Program-made: the position numbers and the translations under genes
In this document: piece after piece, positions 51,766-63,690 of the stretch
Position numbering within the stretch: position 1 is the first letter of the stretch
Layout of the letters: every line of letters begins with the position of its first letter
The notes under the pieces: generated by a model
What the model was told of the DNA's origin: nothing
Databases searched by the model: none
The model's input: the letters and a program-made list of their open reading frames with translations, nothing else
NCBI GenBank assembly: GCA_016648135.1
Contig: JADDOH010004258.1
Coordinates: 1 to 64,000, forward strand
Source: Agrypnia vestita
Lineage: Eukaryota; Arthropoda; Insecta; Trichoptera; Phryganeidae
DNA: 64,000 nucleotides
Direction of reading: 5' to 3'

Positions 51766-54482
51766 TAGATAACCACAAGTTGCTTTTATATTATCAAAAA
51801 ACGGATGAATTCCATACTTTTCGCAAAAAAATAGTTATATTTACTTACCAGTGTGGTAAAATAGTTGAAAAATGTAGGAGAAATGTGTTTTTCTAATATA
51901 TATTTTTTATTTTTAATGTATATGCGCAAAATTCGCGACCAACAAAATGGTTAGAACTATTCGCTGCAATATTTTTATGGGCAAATTCTAACTGTTCAAG
52001 TCTGCCTCTGTCCAAAAGCGCCTCCTTCTCCCCTACAGGTACTTTCCTTTGTGATATTTTCATATAAAATAGACACATAAATATTTACTTGCATTCATAC
52101 AATTTTGCAAATGCAATATAAATATTCTAACAGTATTTGTGTCTTTGGATATAGTGGATAAAAGAGGATATCTAGGCTAGGTTAATGTTATGCTACATAA
52201 TTTTATCGTTTTATAATGGCATTAATTATTTGGCAAAATTAGTTGCAGGTTTACATAAAATACCTTAAGGAACAAGTTTATATGAAACATTAATATTTAC
52301 ATTAATGCGTACGACTGGTTTGACAACATTCGAGGTGGATACCCACATTTCAACATACAGTAATATTCTCAAATATAGGTAATAATATGTACTTTGAACG
52401 GTGAATTCGGCTGCTTGTGGGGAACACACTGAGTAACTTTTTGTGTCAGTTTTATCATTTTCAACCATCGGTACTACCTCACGCTCAAATCCGGCATCTA
52501 ATTTTGTTTTACGAAGGTAAGCTAGTAGGAGCTGTATGGTTGCGGTTTCCGTAAAACCTATGTTTCTATATAAAATTTTATGTAAAATTGTATATATAGA
52601 ATTGTATGTAAGTAATGTAAATTTGAGTATTTCCAAATTTTACACAATAAACAATACTGAATTCTTGAAAAATTTCAATGTACTCAAAATATTCTGAATA
52701 TATAAAAACTGGTCTATTTATTATATTTTTATTTTGGGAAACATACAGTACAATGTAATAACATTTTTTTTTAAATATCGCAAAAATATTCATTTACCAG
52801 TGAAGTTTCCTCGAAGCTGGTAAAGAAAAAAATGATAAAGAATATGTGATGAATGTTTGATTATGATAATGCATAAAAAGGGAAGGTCGGTAAGAGGAAG
52901 GGAATGGGATTCAATGAAAGAAGTATTAAATTTCTTTCAATAAATATAAAAGAGTTACAAATTTTAAATAATTTTCAGGCATGTTCTAGTGTAATGGAAG
53001 AATCTCATATACACGTATAAAGGATATTGCTTTAAAAACTCCAATCAAAAATGTAGATATCTCATTATCAATAGTGACATCTGTATTAGATTATGGGAAT
53101 GAGAAAGCTTTCGACTGCAGGTAGTAAAAATACAACTCACATACGAAACAAGCTGTGCAAGTTGAACATGTGTACTTCCAAAAATTTGATAGATGTGGTA
53201 GTCTATCATGGGTGTAAAGTGATCACTTAAGCCAGCTGTACTGTAGGTCGTCTTAGCTTCGTATCTATAATACATCTTTTGTAAAATTGAAACTATTATT
53301 TTTCAAAAAAAAGGGATGTCAACAACAGTAAAACTTAAACAATTAACGCGAACAAATACTCAATCATATAAATTCTTAAAACGATTGAAATACGTAATTG
53401 GCCGTTCTGGCGACATACGAGTTTTTAAAAATTTGAAGAATTTGAACTCCTAGGTTTTTGGGGTAACGTCATAATAGATTAGTGTTTTGCAAAACGTCGC
53501 AGGCGGTAAGATATGAGTCCATGCACCTAGAAGTAATGTTATTTCTAGCCAGATCACTTGGCCGCGACTCGTGCGGATATTATCACATTTAGCTAGCAAT
53601 GTAAAGGGTTTTTGCGTTTCTGGGGTAATATTATAAACGATGTTGATTCTCTGTACACATGAGTGTATTCTAACATTTTAAATTCAGAAAGTACAATTTA
53701 GTGGTTGAATTTAAAGGAAAACCACAAATCACCAATTGTCAAAATAAATGCTATGTGTGGTACATATTTTGGTTTTTAGTTTCTATGTTTCTTTGATTGT
53801 TGCTATGGTTAATACCGATATTTGATGATAAATGATAAAACTTCGTGATTTTATAATTAGATAAAGCTAGCTGGAACGGAAATCGAGTTGAAATTATTAA
53901 AATTGAAAAATGAGGATTGCCTATTTACGTTTTTCGTTGAAATTGTTTGAATTTCGATGTCTTTTTCGTTCTCTAATCATGTTGAATTAAATTTTAGGGA
54001 CTTTCTTTATTAGGAACCTTTATTTACATTTGAAACACCTGCACTTTTTCCGCTGAAGATTTACGAAGAATTATTTTTATTCAAACCACTAATTCAGTGT
54101 CAAATATTTAAGCAAGCATTACCGAGCTGGTGTTGGTATTCTCGACTTCAACGAGATTTCTCTGACTGTCGGGTCAATGTTCGTAAGAAATTCACTTCAC
54201 CGTTAAATTTGTTTTCACTCATTGTTTAAGGGTCAGAGAGATTTCAGAAAAATACATACTTGAGAATACCTATTTTTTTCGGATTTGTGTACATATTACT
54301 TATTTTATAAATACTTAACATTTATATAAGCATCCACACTTGAAGAGTTTACTGGATAAAGGTGCTTGTAAAAAATACAACAAAAAATACTCTTTTTCAC
54401 ACAATTTATAAACATTAGAAATGACTCATAGAAATGGTCTAGAAAATTCGAGAACTTTTTATAGAATTAAAATAAATTATAG
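51766..54482. other. long AT-rich spacer
   Basis: No gene supported. 53190-53260 (agtgatcacttaagccagct) resembles the inner part of family M but the match is short. Everything else is AT-rich and unrecognised. Confidence 0.5.
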
Positions 54483-54743
54483 AAGTCTCACAGAGACGAA
54501 GCTATGAATATGAGAAACGTTTGTAAAACAAATAAACCAAAGATAAACATATATAGAACTTTCAAAATTTTGATAATGTGTGCATGTTCTTATTCTCTAC
54601 ACAATGCAATGTATACCAACGTTGCATTGTGTATCACGAGTGATCACGTAAGCCAGCTCAAACAGGTTGTAAACTCTGGGCCATTGTATAAAATGACTTC
54701 CACACACGTTTCTCATATTCATAGCTTCGTCTCTGTAAGACTT
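54483..54743. mobile_element. foldback MITE family M, complete
   Basis: Arms: left aagtctcacagagacgaagc, tatgaatatgagaaacgt; right acgtttctcatattcatagc, ttcgtctctgtaagactt. The inner part has a short palindrome gcaatgtataccaacgttgc and tgatcacgtaagccagctc, caggttgtaaactctggg. Related copies are at 30783 and 62254. No frame. Confidence 0.88.
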
Positions 54744-55754
54744 ATTTAATTTATCTTAGCTAATTAATCATCCTTCTGGGGACAAAATTCAGTTACTGTG
54801 TTCTTACTTAGATCATACCTACATATAAAAATATAATTTTATAGGAGATTTGCGGGTGGACTATAATATACAATAATGTTTGAACAGCAACGAGGAAGAA
54901 ATGTGGAAAAAACATTTAATACAGAGTTTTATGCCTCGTGTTTCTGAAACATATAACGCGTTTTTTATGTGTACATAATCAATCGAATGCTATCCCTATT
55001 TAATATAATGACTATGACTTCATGAACTTAAATAATGCGGTATGAAACTAGTCTATGACCTCACGAGAATGACATGCGTATGATGCATTCATTTATGTAT
55101 AATAATGAATGCACGAACTAACTGAGAGATTATGATTTATTATGTATAAATTCATTAAATAAACTGGTAACTTCAAACATTTGTTTTGCGTATTACTATT
55201 TTGTGGACACACAATAAAAATTCTGTTAACTTGTTTGATTTCAATCATGCACGGTAAAACGCATTAATTGTCATAAAATAATACAAGTAATATTTAAAAA
55301 AAGATACAATGGCATACGTAATGATTGGAGATTAAAAATATAATCAGAAGCTTTAAAAATCAGTACTTTTTAATAATAATTTAATTTTTTAAACAAATAA
55401 AAACTCACAACACAACAGAGGACAGTAACAGGATAAAATTTTAATCCCAACATACATAATAAACCATTATTATTAATAACAACACGAAAAAAGATCCTTA
55501 AGGTTACCGAGCGTTTAAAGTAACAATACGTTTTTTAATGTCGTACAGATGATTAAAAAATTAACGTTCTGGAAGTAAAACGCTTTAATTCATTATTGAA
55601 ATATATTTTCGTTCAATTCTGAACTAGTAACATGATTCAATCGATGAATCATAGTGATGTTTATTTCTTCCTGTCTATATATTTGATATTTGGATTTCCC
55701 GTGTTATTGAAGTCAGCTTGCCGGGAATAATTATATGAATAACTCGACTGGATA
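54744..55754. other. AT-rich spacer
   Basis: Nothing recognised. Confidence 0.55.
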
Positions 55755-55756
55755 TA

Positions 55757-55890
55757 CAGGATGTAAATAGTCCGCAATATTTTACAGTAGATTTCTGCTT
55801 AAACTATGAGTCGAAAATATTGAAACAATAATTCCATAATATCCATATGGGGATACGCGACTTCAAAGTATGTATTTTTTAAAAATAATT
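55757..55890 (+). mobile_element. family A MITE fragment (left arm)
   Basis: TA-caggatgtaaatagtccgc, tacagtagatttctgcttaa, actatgagtcgaaaatattg, ggggatacgcgacttcaaag. The right arm is absent; sequence passes directly into foldback element X. Confidence 0.65.
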
Positions 55891-55894
55891 ATTT

Positions 55895-56520
55895 GGGGTG
55901 TTTTGTCGATATAATTGATCATATTGTCACGTGTCGTGGCTGCGGGAGGAATTAATGAAAACGCTCGAATTTAATACAGGATTTATAATTACTGATTAAT
56001 TAATTATTCAAACGAAAAAAGTCAATTAACACTCTTTGACTTAAGGCTATTATTTAAATTAAACTATTTCGTAAATTTATCCTCGTAAGACACTTTATAA
56101 TCGCTTTATCGCTTTATTCACTATTCACTACAACATTCCATCCAATTTCCGCACGTATTATTTCACTTCGGAAAGTATTCGCTGTCGAATTACCGCTCGC
56201 TTGGCCACCCTGGTCTTCGCAACTCGCGGCTACCTTCGCTTACGTGCCGCTATCAAGCGCGCTAAAAACAACAACTCCACGTTACTCCCGTGTGCGGTCC
56301 TATTTATATTGGCTAATGCTGATATCGAAACCTGCAGACGTTTTCAGTCTTCACGAGAACTTTCTCGTGGCTTCCAGGCTTTTCTAGATGTTTCTCGATG
56401 CTCGAACCTTCGGTAATGTTGTGATATTTTAAAAAACTCTCACTTGACATGAGTGCGTGATTCTTTTTAGTCTTGTTACAATATTTTATGCTATTAAAGG
56501 CTCCGACACCGGTCGCTGTA
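55895..56520 (+). mobile_element. foldback element X, partial, split by LTR
   Basis: 55895-55924 (ggggtgttttgtcgatataa, ttgatcatat) and 56481-56520 (ttttatgctattaaaggctc, cgacaccgg) together reproduce the right arm of the 5784-6106 element. A solo LTR sits between. Only this arm is present. Confidence 0.8.
55925..56480 (+). mobile_element. solo LTR, 556 bp, ATAT target duplication
   Basis: Starts tgtcacgtgtcgtggctg and ends tcttgttaca, so it has canonical TG...CA ends, with exact ATAT duplications at 55921-55924 and 56481-56484. Removing it restores the arm of element X. It aligns with 9161-9782 and 34242-34850 (gaaaacgctcgaatttaata, ttccatccaatttccgcacg, ttcggtaatgttgtgat). An apparent 71-codon frame inside is LTR sequence, not a gene. 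Confidence 0.92.
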
Positions 56521-57173
56521 TAATACGGAACTAAGTAAGCATTAATAAATTAAAATTATTTGATTTTCAATTTGGTATGGGTGTTACATAATCCTTATAC
56601 TACTTACAGATATAAAATACGTGCCTATTTAATCATAACAAAAAACTTGCGAAATCACTGCTATAATTCATGAGAATTGTGTGATGTAACGTCTAACAAT
56701 CAAGCAATTTTCTCAAAAATTACATCTGTTGAATAATCTAATACTTAATACACTAATATGTACTTACCTGCATTTAATTATTAAAAATATTACATATATT
56801 GTTTTCTTTTATTTCAATGTTGGTATAATTAGAATACCTGTGAAGGAATTAATATTTTATCACATGGTTAGATGAGGCATTGTCTTGATCAAATAATTAT
56901 GGTTGGAAAATGTTGAATCATTCCAGTGAATATTAATTTTGTTGTGGCCATTATGAATTATTCACATATATACCAATATGACGAATCCATGACCAAAGTA
57001 AAGGATGTCCGCGTTGATTTGATAAATCGCCCGGTCACATTTCGATGTCATGACACTATTTTTATTGATGGACTACGATGGAATTAATACTTTATTTGTT
57101 TTATTTAAAAAATTATCATCCAAAACGTATTTTATGAATTGAGCAATAAAACATGTTGTAATCACCACCTATA
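56521..57173. other. AT-rich spacer
   Basis: Nothing recognised. Confidence 0.55.
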
Positions 57174-57640
57174 CAGGGTGTCTCAAAGCTAATAATTTTA
57201 ACTTTAATTTAATAATTTTAATTTAATAATAATTTTGAATATAAAATATTATTTTCGCCTTGGAAATGTCGACAGTTATGGAGATAAGCGACATAAAAGT
57301 TTGAATTTTTTTCAATATTTTTGACTTGCAGTAAAATGTACCTATCACTACAGTAACTTGAATGGAATATTAAAAGTTCATTCATTTTGATACAAGTCAA
57401 ATATAACGACAAAAACCTTACAAAAAAATAATTAAAAAATTTCTGCGAAGTCTTAATAATTATTCCATATAAGTTATTGTAGTGATACTCCAACATTCTT
57501 CAGAAAATAAGTCAAATATTGGAAAAAAATGCAAACTTGATGTCACTTATCTCTGTAACTGTCGACATTTCACCCAAAGTGTATAAAATATTTTCTATTC
57601 AAAATGGCATGAAAAAGATTTCCCCGAAGTTTTTGCTGAA
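57174..57640. mobile_element. family A MITE, second subfamily
   Basis: Left cagggtgtctcaaagctaat, gaatataaaatattattttc, aatgtcgacagttatggaga, taagcgacataaaagttt; right tgatgtcacttatctctgta, actgtcgacatttcac, ttctattcaaaatggcatg, ccgaagtttttgctg. The right terminus is lost. It matches the 20359 copy better than the 28210 copy. Confidence 0.8.
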
Positions 57641-58577
57641 AATGTTCAACAATTAAGGCGAAGGTGTAAATAATTTACGATTTAAATTCAAAATAATATT
57701 GTGATACCATAAACCTTTGAGTGTTTAAAAAGATTAAAAAAATTATGAAAATATAAACAAAAACACGAAAATAATTTTCTAGTAATGTGTTTGCCCGAGG
57801 GCCTGTTTGCTGGTTGCCACGCCACTGATATAAGATAATACATACGTTACAAGAGAAGAAGCGAATATAAAATTAGATACAGAATGCATCTGTAGAAACC
57901 GTTCGATCCAATAATGTTCGCCTGTTGTTGATAATTCTGTGTCCGAGAATGATGTCATCGGCGAGAAATACTTACCATACTAAAAGTACTGCCCTCGAAT
58001 TTGACCGCTTTTCTTGCATACTTTGGAATGCAAAACTTACTTTCACAACATTGGAGAATTGTTGTTAAAATTCCAAAGCTAACATATACGTAATTGTTAT
58101 TTTCCTATTGAAATACTCGTAGATACAAATATATATGAATCATAAATAACAAGTTTAAAACTATTCAGTTTTCAGCTCTGAGCAGTAATTAATTGGACTT
58201 ATGTTTAAGACACTTTCATAAAATTAATTTTCACTAATTACAACATATTGCACGAAAAATAATATCTTTTATTATAAACTAACTGTAAACCGTAAAAAAT
58301 AACGGTACTTTAACGTGCCGGTTCCTAAAGAATAAGTATTTACTTATTTATAGTCGACACCCATGAAATAGTAATAACGACTTTTATCAAAAATATTTCA
58401 ACATTTTTTTTTTATATTTCCCCTGCCGGCAGTTAATGACACTTACTATTTTATACCCTGGCCATTGTGGTGATTGTGCGTGTGTAAAACTAACGCGACA
58501 ACATAATTAAATAATTAATATTATAAATATAATAGACATCAAAATAAAATCAAAAATAAAATGTGATTTTTTTCCGA
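57641..58577. other. AT-rich spacer
   Basis: Nothing recognised. Confidence 0.55.
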
Positions 58578-58640
58578 TACCGGGAATCGAACCCGAGCCC
58601 CCAGGGCGAACCTTATATCGAGAAAATGTTTATAAAGCAC
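58578..58640 (-). repeat. tRNA-like half (B box region)
   Basis: On the minus strand ccctgggggctcgggttcga, ttcccggtatcgg gives a T-arm with B box GGTTCGATTCC (CGGG/CCCG stem). No A box or closing acceptor stem, so it is a truncated SINE head or tRNA pseudogene. Confidence 0.5.
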
Positions 58641-58699
58641 TTAGTGTACTTAAAGAGAATATATTTTAGAAATTATATTGATGTAACTAGTCTATTTTT

Positions 58700-58830
58700 G
58701 AAGGGTCATGGCAGTAGATCTTCGCGTTCGAGTTTGCTCGCCCGGGATTCAACGAAGTTACGGGGACAGACAGACAGACGGACGGACAGAAAAACAGACA
58801 GTGAAATAATTATAATTAGGATAAACTTAT
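58700..58830 (+). repeat. retroelement-like tail with (GACA)n
   Basis: cgaagttacggggacagaca, gacagacggacggacaga resembles acacgaagtttcggggactc, acagacagacagacggacgg in repeat R1 copy 2 (63115-63690). Probably the 3' end of a related element. Confidence 0.6.
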
Positions 58831-59084
58831 CCCCCATCAAAAAGTATCAAAAAGAACAAATATTTCACACCTTATTTTCATTATTATCCTTCATGTAATT
58901 TTTTCTACTTGAAATTTATGACTTGCATTTTTAATGAATTTTTACTTCTGGCAACATCGGTATTCCGCGATACTTGTGTCCTTAATCTCACTTTGACGCT
59001 GTTGAAAGTCAGCTTTGAAATGTCGACATAGATAAAAAAATTAGTTTGTTGTTGCTTTCAGTATGTTTTATTGATTACTTACTA

Positions 59085-59575
59085 ACTTTACTATACTAAT
59101 GGTCTCAATATTATTGTATGGAATGGAAGCACTGTCACCTGCCGAAGAATTGATAAGGCAATTGGAAGCATTCGAGATGTGGATCCACAGAAGAATACCC
59201 AAAATATTCTGGATGAACAGAGTTGCGAATGAAGATGTTATGATTCGGATGACTAAAGAAAACGAAGTAATTAAAGCAATATGAATATTTATACTATACA
59301 CCTGCAATACCTATCTATACTCTATACACGAGTCTCTGACTCTCATGGAGATAGCAGAATAAATTGTTTTCTTATTTTAAATGTTAAATTATATTAATTT
59401 ATATAAAAAGAACAAAATCTGAAAACTTCAATATCTGAAACATATTATGATGAGACATCCAGAGAAGTACGAGATCTTGCACCTCATAATGCAGGGAAAG
59501 ATTGCCGGAAGTCGGGGTCCTGGAAGAAGTAGAACATCCTGGCTGAAAAATCTGGCTAGTCTACTGTAGAGTTCT
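59085..59575 (+). pseudogene. LINE reverse-transcriptase relic with insertion
   Basis: The + strand gives TMVSILLYGMEALSPAEELI, QLEAFEMWIHRRIPKIFW, ANEDVMIRMTKENEVIKAI, then a stop and about 120 bp of unrelated AT-rich DNA (about 59284-59405), then KHIMMRHPEKYEILHLIMQG, KIAGSRGPGRSRTSWLKNL. LLYGxE, QLEAFEMWxxRR and GRxGPGRxRxSWLKNL are typical LINE polymerase C-terminal motifs. Confidence 0.85.
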
Positions 59576-59579
59576 GTTC

Positions 59580-60447
59580 TACTGTACTACTGTACTATTC
59601 CAGGCCGGAAGCTGCGAGCTGAAAATAGTATTTATCGCGAAAAACTTTCTAGATATAATTCCTTTTATGCGTATAAAAATCGTGGTAGGCAATATGTTAA
59701 CATAATCTACTTCTTAATCATACTTCTTAGTGAAACTGTCCAAATTAAATTTGGTGATACCGTATTCAACAACTATAGTAAGAGTAACTATTTATTTAGT
59801 TTATTGAATGTTCGTGGCGAAACATAATATTCTCTTGTTCTATCCGCGTACCTGTATGGTCGGTATTCTCATTGTTCGACCCGAATATCGGGTTGAATAG
59901 CTACGATGCGATTCACTATTTATATTCGCTTAATTTATCATTTCTTTTAGCATTATATTATATTGCTTTTTTGCTAACATTATCCGAACAAAATTGCAAT
60001 TTTAAATAGTAATTGTAGTCCCTTGTGTCTTTAATTGGTTTGTCTTAAATAAATATATTTAAATGCGACAATAAATACACAGTGACTTAAGACAGGGTGC
60101 TAATTAGTTAAAGTCTGAATAAAACTGCTCACTATCAGGCGAGTTCATTGATGTCAGTTCTCGTAAACTGGGTTCAAATTCTTCTAAGCTTTGATTGACG
60201 ACCTCTTTGGCGCCCCGCGCCTCTGGCTCGGTGCCATTGTATTGTAGGTTTTCAGGTCTGTGGTCTTAAGATAATTCTGCAACGCATCTGCGTTTTCAAT
60301 GATGTACGAGTATGTGGGTAGGTACTAGTGACCAATGGTAGCTTTAAATAGAATAGCACGTGTCAACAGCACAATTCCAGAGATAATCCAGGAAGAGATT
60401 GTGCTGACCTACATAATTGTCCGATTTTGTTTAATTTATGGTATATA
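59580..60447. other. spacer, no gene seen
   Basis: AT-rich with a GC-richer bit near 60200-60240 (tttggcgccccgcgcctctg). Nothing recognised. Confidence 0.5.
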
Positions 60448-60600
60448 CAGGGTATCTCACAGCTAGTAGCAAAGACTTTGCGGGTGAATTCCTGCCTTAA
60501 TAATGAAGTCGAAAATGTTTAAGCAACCACGACCTAATATCAGTAGTTATGGAGGTGTGTAATGTCAAAGTATGCATTTGTTTTCAGTTTCCAATCCAAA
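60448..60600 (+). mobile_element. family A MITE, left arm
   Basis: TA-cagggtatctcacagctag, gcgggtgaattcctgcctta, tcgaaaatgtttaagcaacc, taatatcagtagttatgg, ggtgtgtaatgtcaaag. The right arm is missing; downstream there is a different short inverted pair (tttgaaataaatgaattca and tgaattcattaatttcaaa, about 60640-60740). Confidence 0.78.
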
Positions 60601-61740
60601 GTTTGCATCATCACAGTCACTTTTATCGATTTTAGGTTTGAAATAAATGAATTCACAAAGTTCTAAAACGTAAACAAATGTTAAGTTATTCATTATAATG
60701 AATAATGAGCTTTCTAATTGATTGAATTCATTAATTTCAAATTTGTCAAACTAAAAACTTCAAAATTCAAAATTGGTGGCATTACAATGTCATAACTAAC
60801 TGTCAAGACAAAGAAATTACTACACTGCTTATTTCAGAATACGGCTGAATATATTTTAAAACGATTTTTTTTTTAACTTAACTATCTTACAAAACATCAT
60901 GAATTAATCAAAATATACTCTAAGTATGTGATTAAAATATAAAAAAATAAAAATAAACTGTAATTGCTTAGAATTAATACAGTTTTTGTGAAAAATTTAA
61001 AAACAATATGATTTTTTCGCACCAAAATAAAATTTATATTGCTTTTTGCTTTACGCCAAATGGTTCACAATTTCTTACCAAATGGTTCACAATCTTATCG
61101 TTACCTTATGTTTAACTTGACTTATTTTGTGATTTTTTGCAAATATCTGCCATTATGCTTGTGAGGACAGTATTGTATTGTATTGGACTGGACAAATATA
61201 GTTTTGAGGAATATGAAAAGTTCTCGACACTTTGGTTTAAATATTAGTTTAAATTTAAAACTTTTGTGGATAGAGTCTTCCACATTCGGGATGGATGCGT
61301 ATTATTAGGTTATTTGCTCATTTTGTGTGATATTTTTTTAACGATTTTTCGAATTTCTTCGAGAACTGAACATCCAGTTTTCCGTCACTTTTGGATGAGC
61401 TCTCTTCTGCACCAGTGCTGCTGCAGCCGGCGGACTGGTAAAAGTAATTGACACACATAAAATGGAAAGCTTATACACTTCAGCAGCGTAACGCGTTCCT
61501 CGACAATTTATCGGATAATAATTAAAAAGCGTTCAACGATTCGCACGACCGCTTTCCAGAGCCTCCCTGCGAGATATTTCTGTGCTCGCCGCGCGGTGGC
61601 TAGTGTCCATGATGAGATTTTAGACTCGATCTCCAATCTTCTAGACATGGATTATTCATCCACGAGATTCTTTGGAGACGAGTCTAGGTTTTCGTAGTTC
61701 GCTAGCTCGCGCCTTACTTTACATTGTTGTATACCAACTA
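60601..61740. other. AT-rich spacer
   Basis: No gene seen. 61480-61690 is less AT-rich (gcacgaccgctttccagagc, tcgccgcgcggtggctag) with no clear frame. Confidence 0.5.
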
Positions 61741-61744
61741 GTGA

Positions 61745-61816
61745 AGCAGCGAATACGAATACGAATATTCGTATTCGCCGAGTAATAGATATTTACCGAA
61801 TATTCGTATTCGCCTA
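61745..61816. repeat. (GAATAC)n palindromic repeat
   Basis: gcgaatacgaatacgaatat, tcgtattcgccgagtaatag, then ccgaatattcgtattcgcc. Interleaved cgaatattcg palindromes, possibly the end of a DNA transposon; no second end found. Confidence 0.6.
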
Positions 61817-62253
61817 ATATCATCACGAATTTTAAAAACAAACTTTTTTTTGGCTGTGTACCGTGTATCCGAACACACCTACGCACTCTATTGTCTGGGA
61901 TTCCCCTAACATTGAATGAATGGATTTTTTGAGTTCTCAAGTTGTCAATTGTTACTAGTTTCACAGCATAACATGAGTTCTTTCATCTAGTTTCGTTGGG
62001 TTATCAATAAGGTTAGTGCTCATTTCATGTAGTTTTTGTTTTGTTATACGTATTGTTCGTTCTATTTTCTTTCCGTTGTGTGTAAAATAATTTCAAATTA
62101 ACTCTAATAACCTAATAATCTAACTGATAGCAGACCTATCCTAAGACCAGCCGTATGATAGATCGTAAGTCCTATGAACACTCACACCCACACACAACAC
62201 TACCATACCTATTTTCCCATAAAAAATAGCTTCGTAAAAATAAAAAAAAACCT
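61817..62253. other. spacer, no gene seen
   Basis: Nothing recognised. Confidence 0.55.
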
Positions 62254-62370
62254 TGCATTGTGTAGGGTGATCGCCGTAAAGCCACTAAAGCCAGCTCATA
62301 CAGGTTGTAAGCCCTGTGCTACCGGATAAAAAGACTTCCACGCACGTTTCTCATATTCATAGCTTTTATT
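62254..62370 (-). mobile_element. foldback MITE family M, partial
   Basis: ccttgcattgtgtagggtga, agccagctcatacaggttgt, aagccctgtgctaccggata, aaaagacttccacgcacgtt, tctcatattcatagct. It matches the right half of 54483-54743 and the reverse of 30783-30929. Confidence 0.8.
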
Positions 62371-63114
62371 TAATTAATTATTTATTTAAAGTGACATGGT
62401 ATCAGTAATACTTGTATAATACGCTGGACTTTAAAAGAAACAAGATTTTATTTTATAAACTACATATTTTTCAACAATTTTTTATTTGTAAAACGTTATC
62501 TGAATATTAATGCTAATCCAATCAGGTATTAGGAGAAAATTTATGAATATATACATAAAGCGTCGAATTAATTAGGTAAATTCTCACGAATTTCATATTG
62601 GTTTTGTCTATTTATTAATTTTTTTAGTTGTAGTGTTTTAGTAAAGTGTGTAAAAGATTATCGTCATCTTGATAAAATGGGCATGTTTCAATTTCAGTGC
62701 GCTGCCTGCGAAAATCGGAATGTGAAAGTGGGCGGTATGGTGTTGGAGACCTGAGCTGCAAGTTTTCAGAATTCGTTTCATTGGTCCATTGGTCAACGTT
62801 CCGCGAATCGTATCACCCACATTGCTCACCCGACCAATCCTGTTTCTCAATTATTCAGCGCTCCATAAAGGAATTGTCCAAATGAATTATAATCGAATAA
62901 AACATTGCCTAGGTACCTACCTACCTACAATGCATTGTCTTTAAGGTATTATAAAATAAACATTTTTTTTTAATGTAACTGCCCATACGATATTAGTTTT
63001 ATTACAAACTAGCTGCAGCCCGTCAAAAATGACTGAACAGTGGTTCGCGTCTTCGCTAAGCCCTGGTGTATATTTATAGCATCTTTTTGGCTGTTTTTTG
63101 TTTTTACTTCCTTT
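62371..63114. other. spacer with a coding-like block
   Basis: 62690-62885 is GC-richer and open on both strands (+: RCLRKSECESGRYGVGDLSC and onward to a stop at about 62885). The + frame follows a plausible acceptor (tgtttcaatttcag). No family recognised. Elsewhere AT-rich. Confidence 0.4.
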
Positions 63115-63690
63115 ATATTAATTAACTCGTGGCGTCTGCTTGCTTGCTTGCCGTCGAAAAAACTTTGGATCGATGTTTGACCCTTTTCCCGTGATCTAAT
63201 CGAGCTGAAACTTTGCAAGCAGACTCGTGGCGACGATCAAGAAGATCTATCAAATTTTCGTTAAAAAAATTAATATAATATAAATTAATATAATAAATTA
63301 ATATAATAAATTAATATAATAATATAGTATAATTTCGGATTTTTAAAATTTTTAATTGTTTTTTTTTATACAATTTGTATGAAGACATGAAGAGATTCCA
63401 ATGCATCTGGTAGACGCGAAAACTGATAAAATAATAATTTTGAATTTTTCGAAATTTTGTATCCCTTCCGTAGCGTCGCATCCCAAGAGCCCAACTCATA
63501 GGTTAAGCGCCAAACCAGTTACCACTAGTAAATGAGAAAGGAAGTATAACAAAAACTTGGTTTTTATGGGTTACTTTTTTTAGCCGTGAATTCGAACGAA
63601 ATTGCGGAAGTTACACGAAGTTTCGGGGACTCACAGACAGACAGACGGACGGAAAGACATACCACGAAATCATTAAGTGTGACGTTTACG
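63115..63690 (+). repeat. dispersed repeat R1, copy 2
   Basis: Shares with 8311-8614: aactcgtggcgtctgc, tttggatcgatgtttgaccc, ttttcccgtgatctaatcga, gctgaaactttgcaagcaga, ctcgtggcgacgatc, acttggtttttatgggtta. It continues further with cgaagtttcggggactcaca, gacagacagacggacgg. An AT-rich tandem block (attaatataataa)n at 63265-63325 interrupts it. Confidence 0.78.

Noticed and set aside
52265..52793. Minus-strand frames of 71-123 codons
   Set aside because: Tyr/Ile/Asn-rich translations of AT-rich DNA with no motif or splice support.
56201..56416. 71-residue plus-strand frame
   Set aside because: It lies wholly inside a solo LTR.
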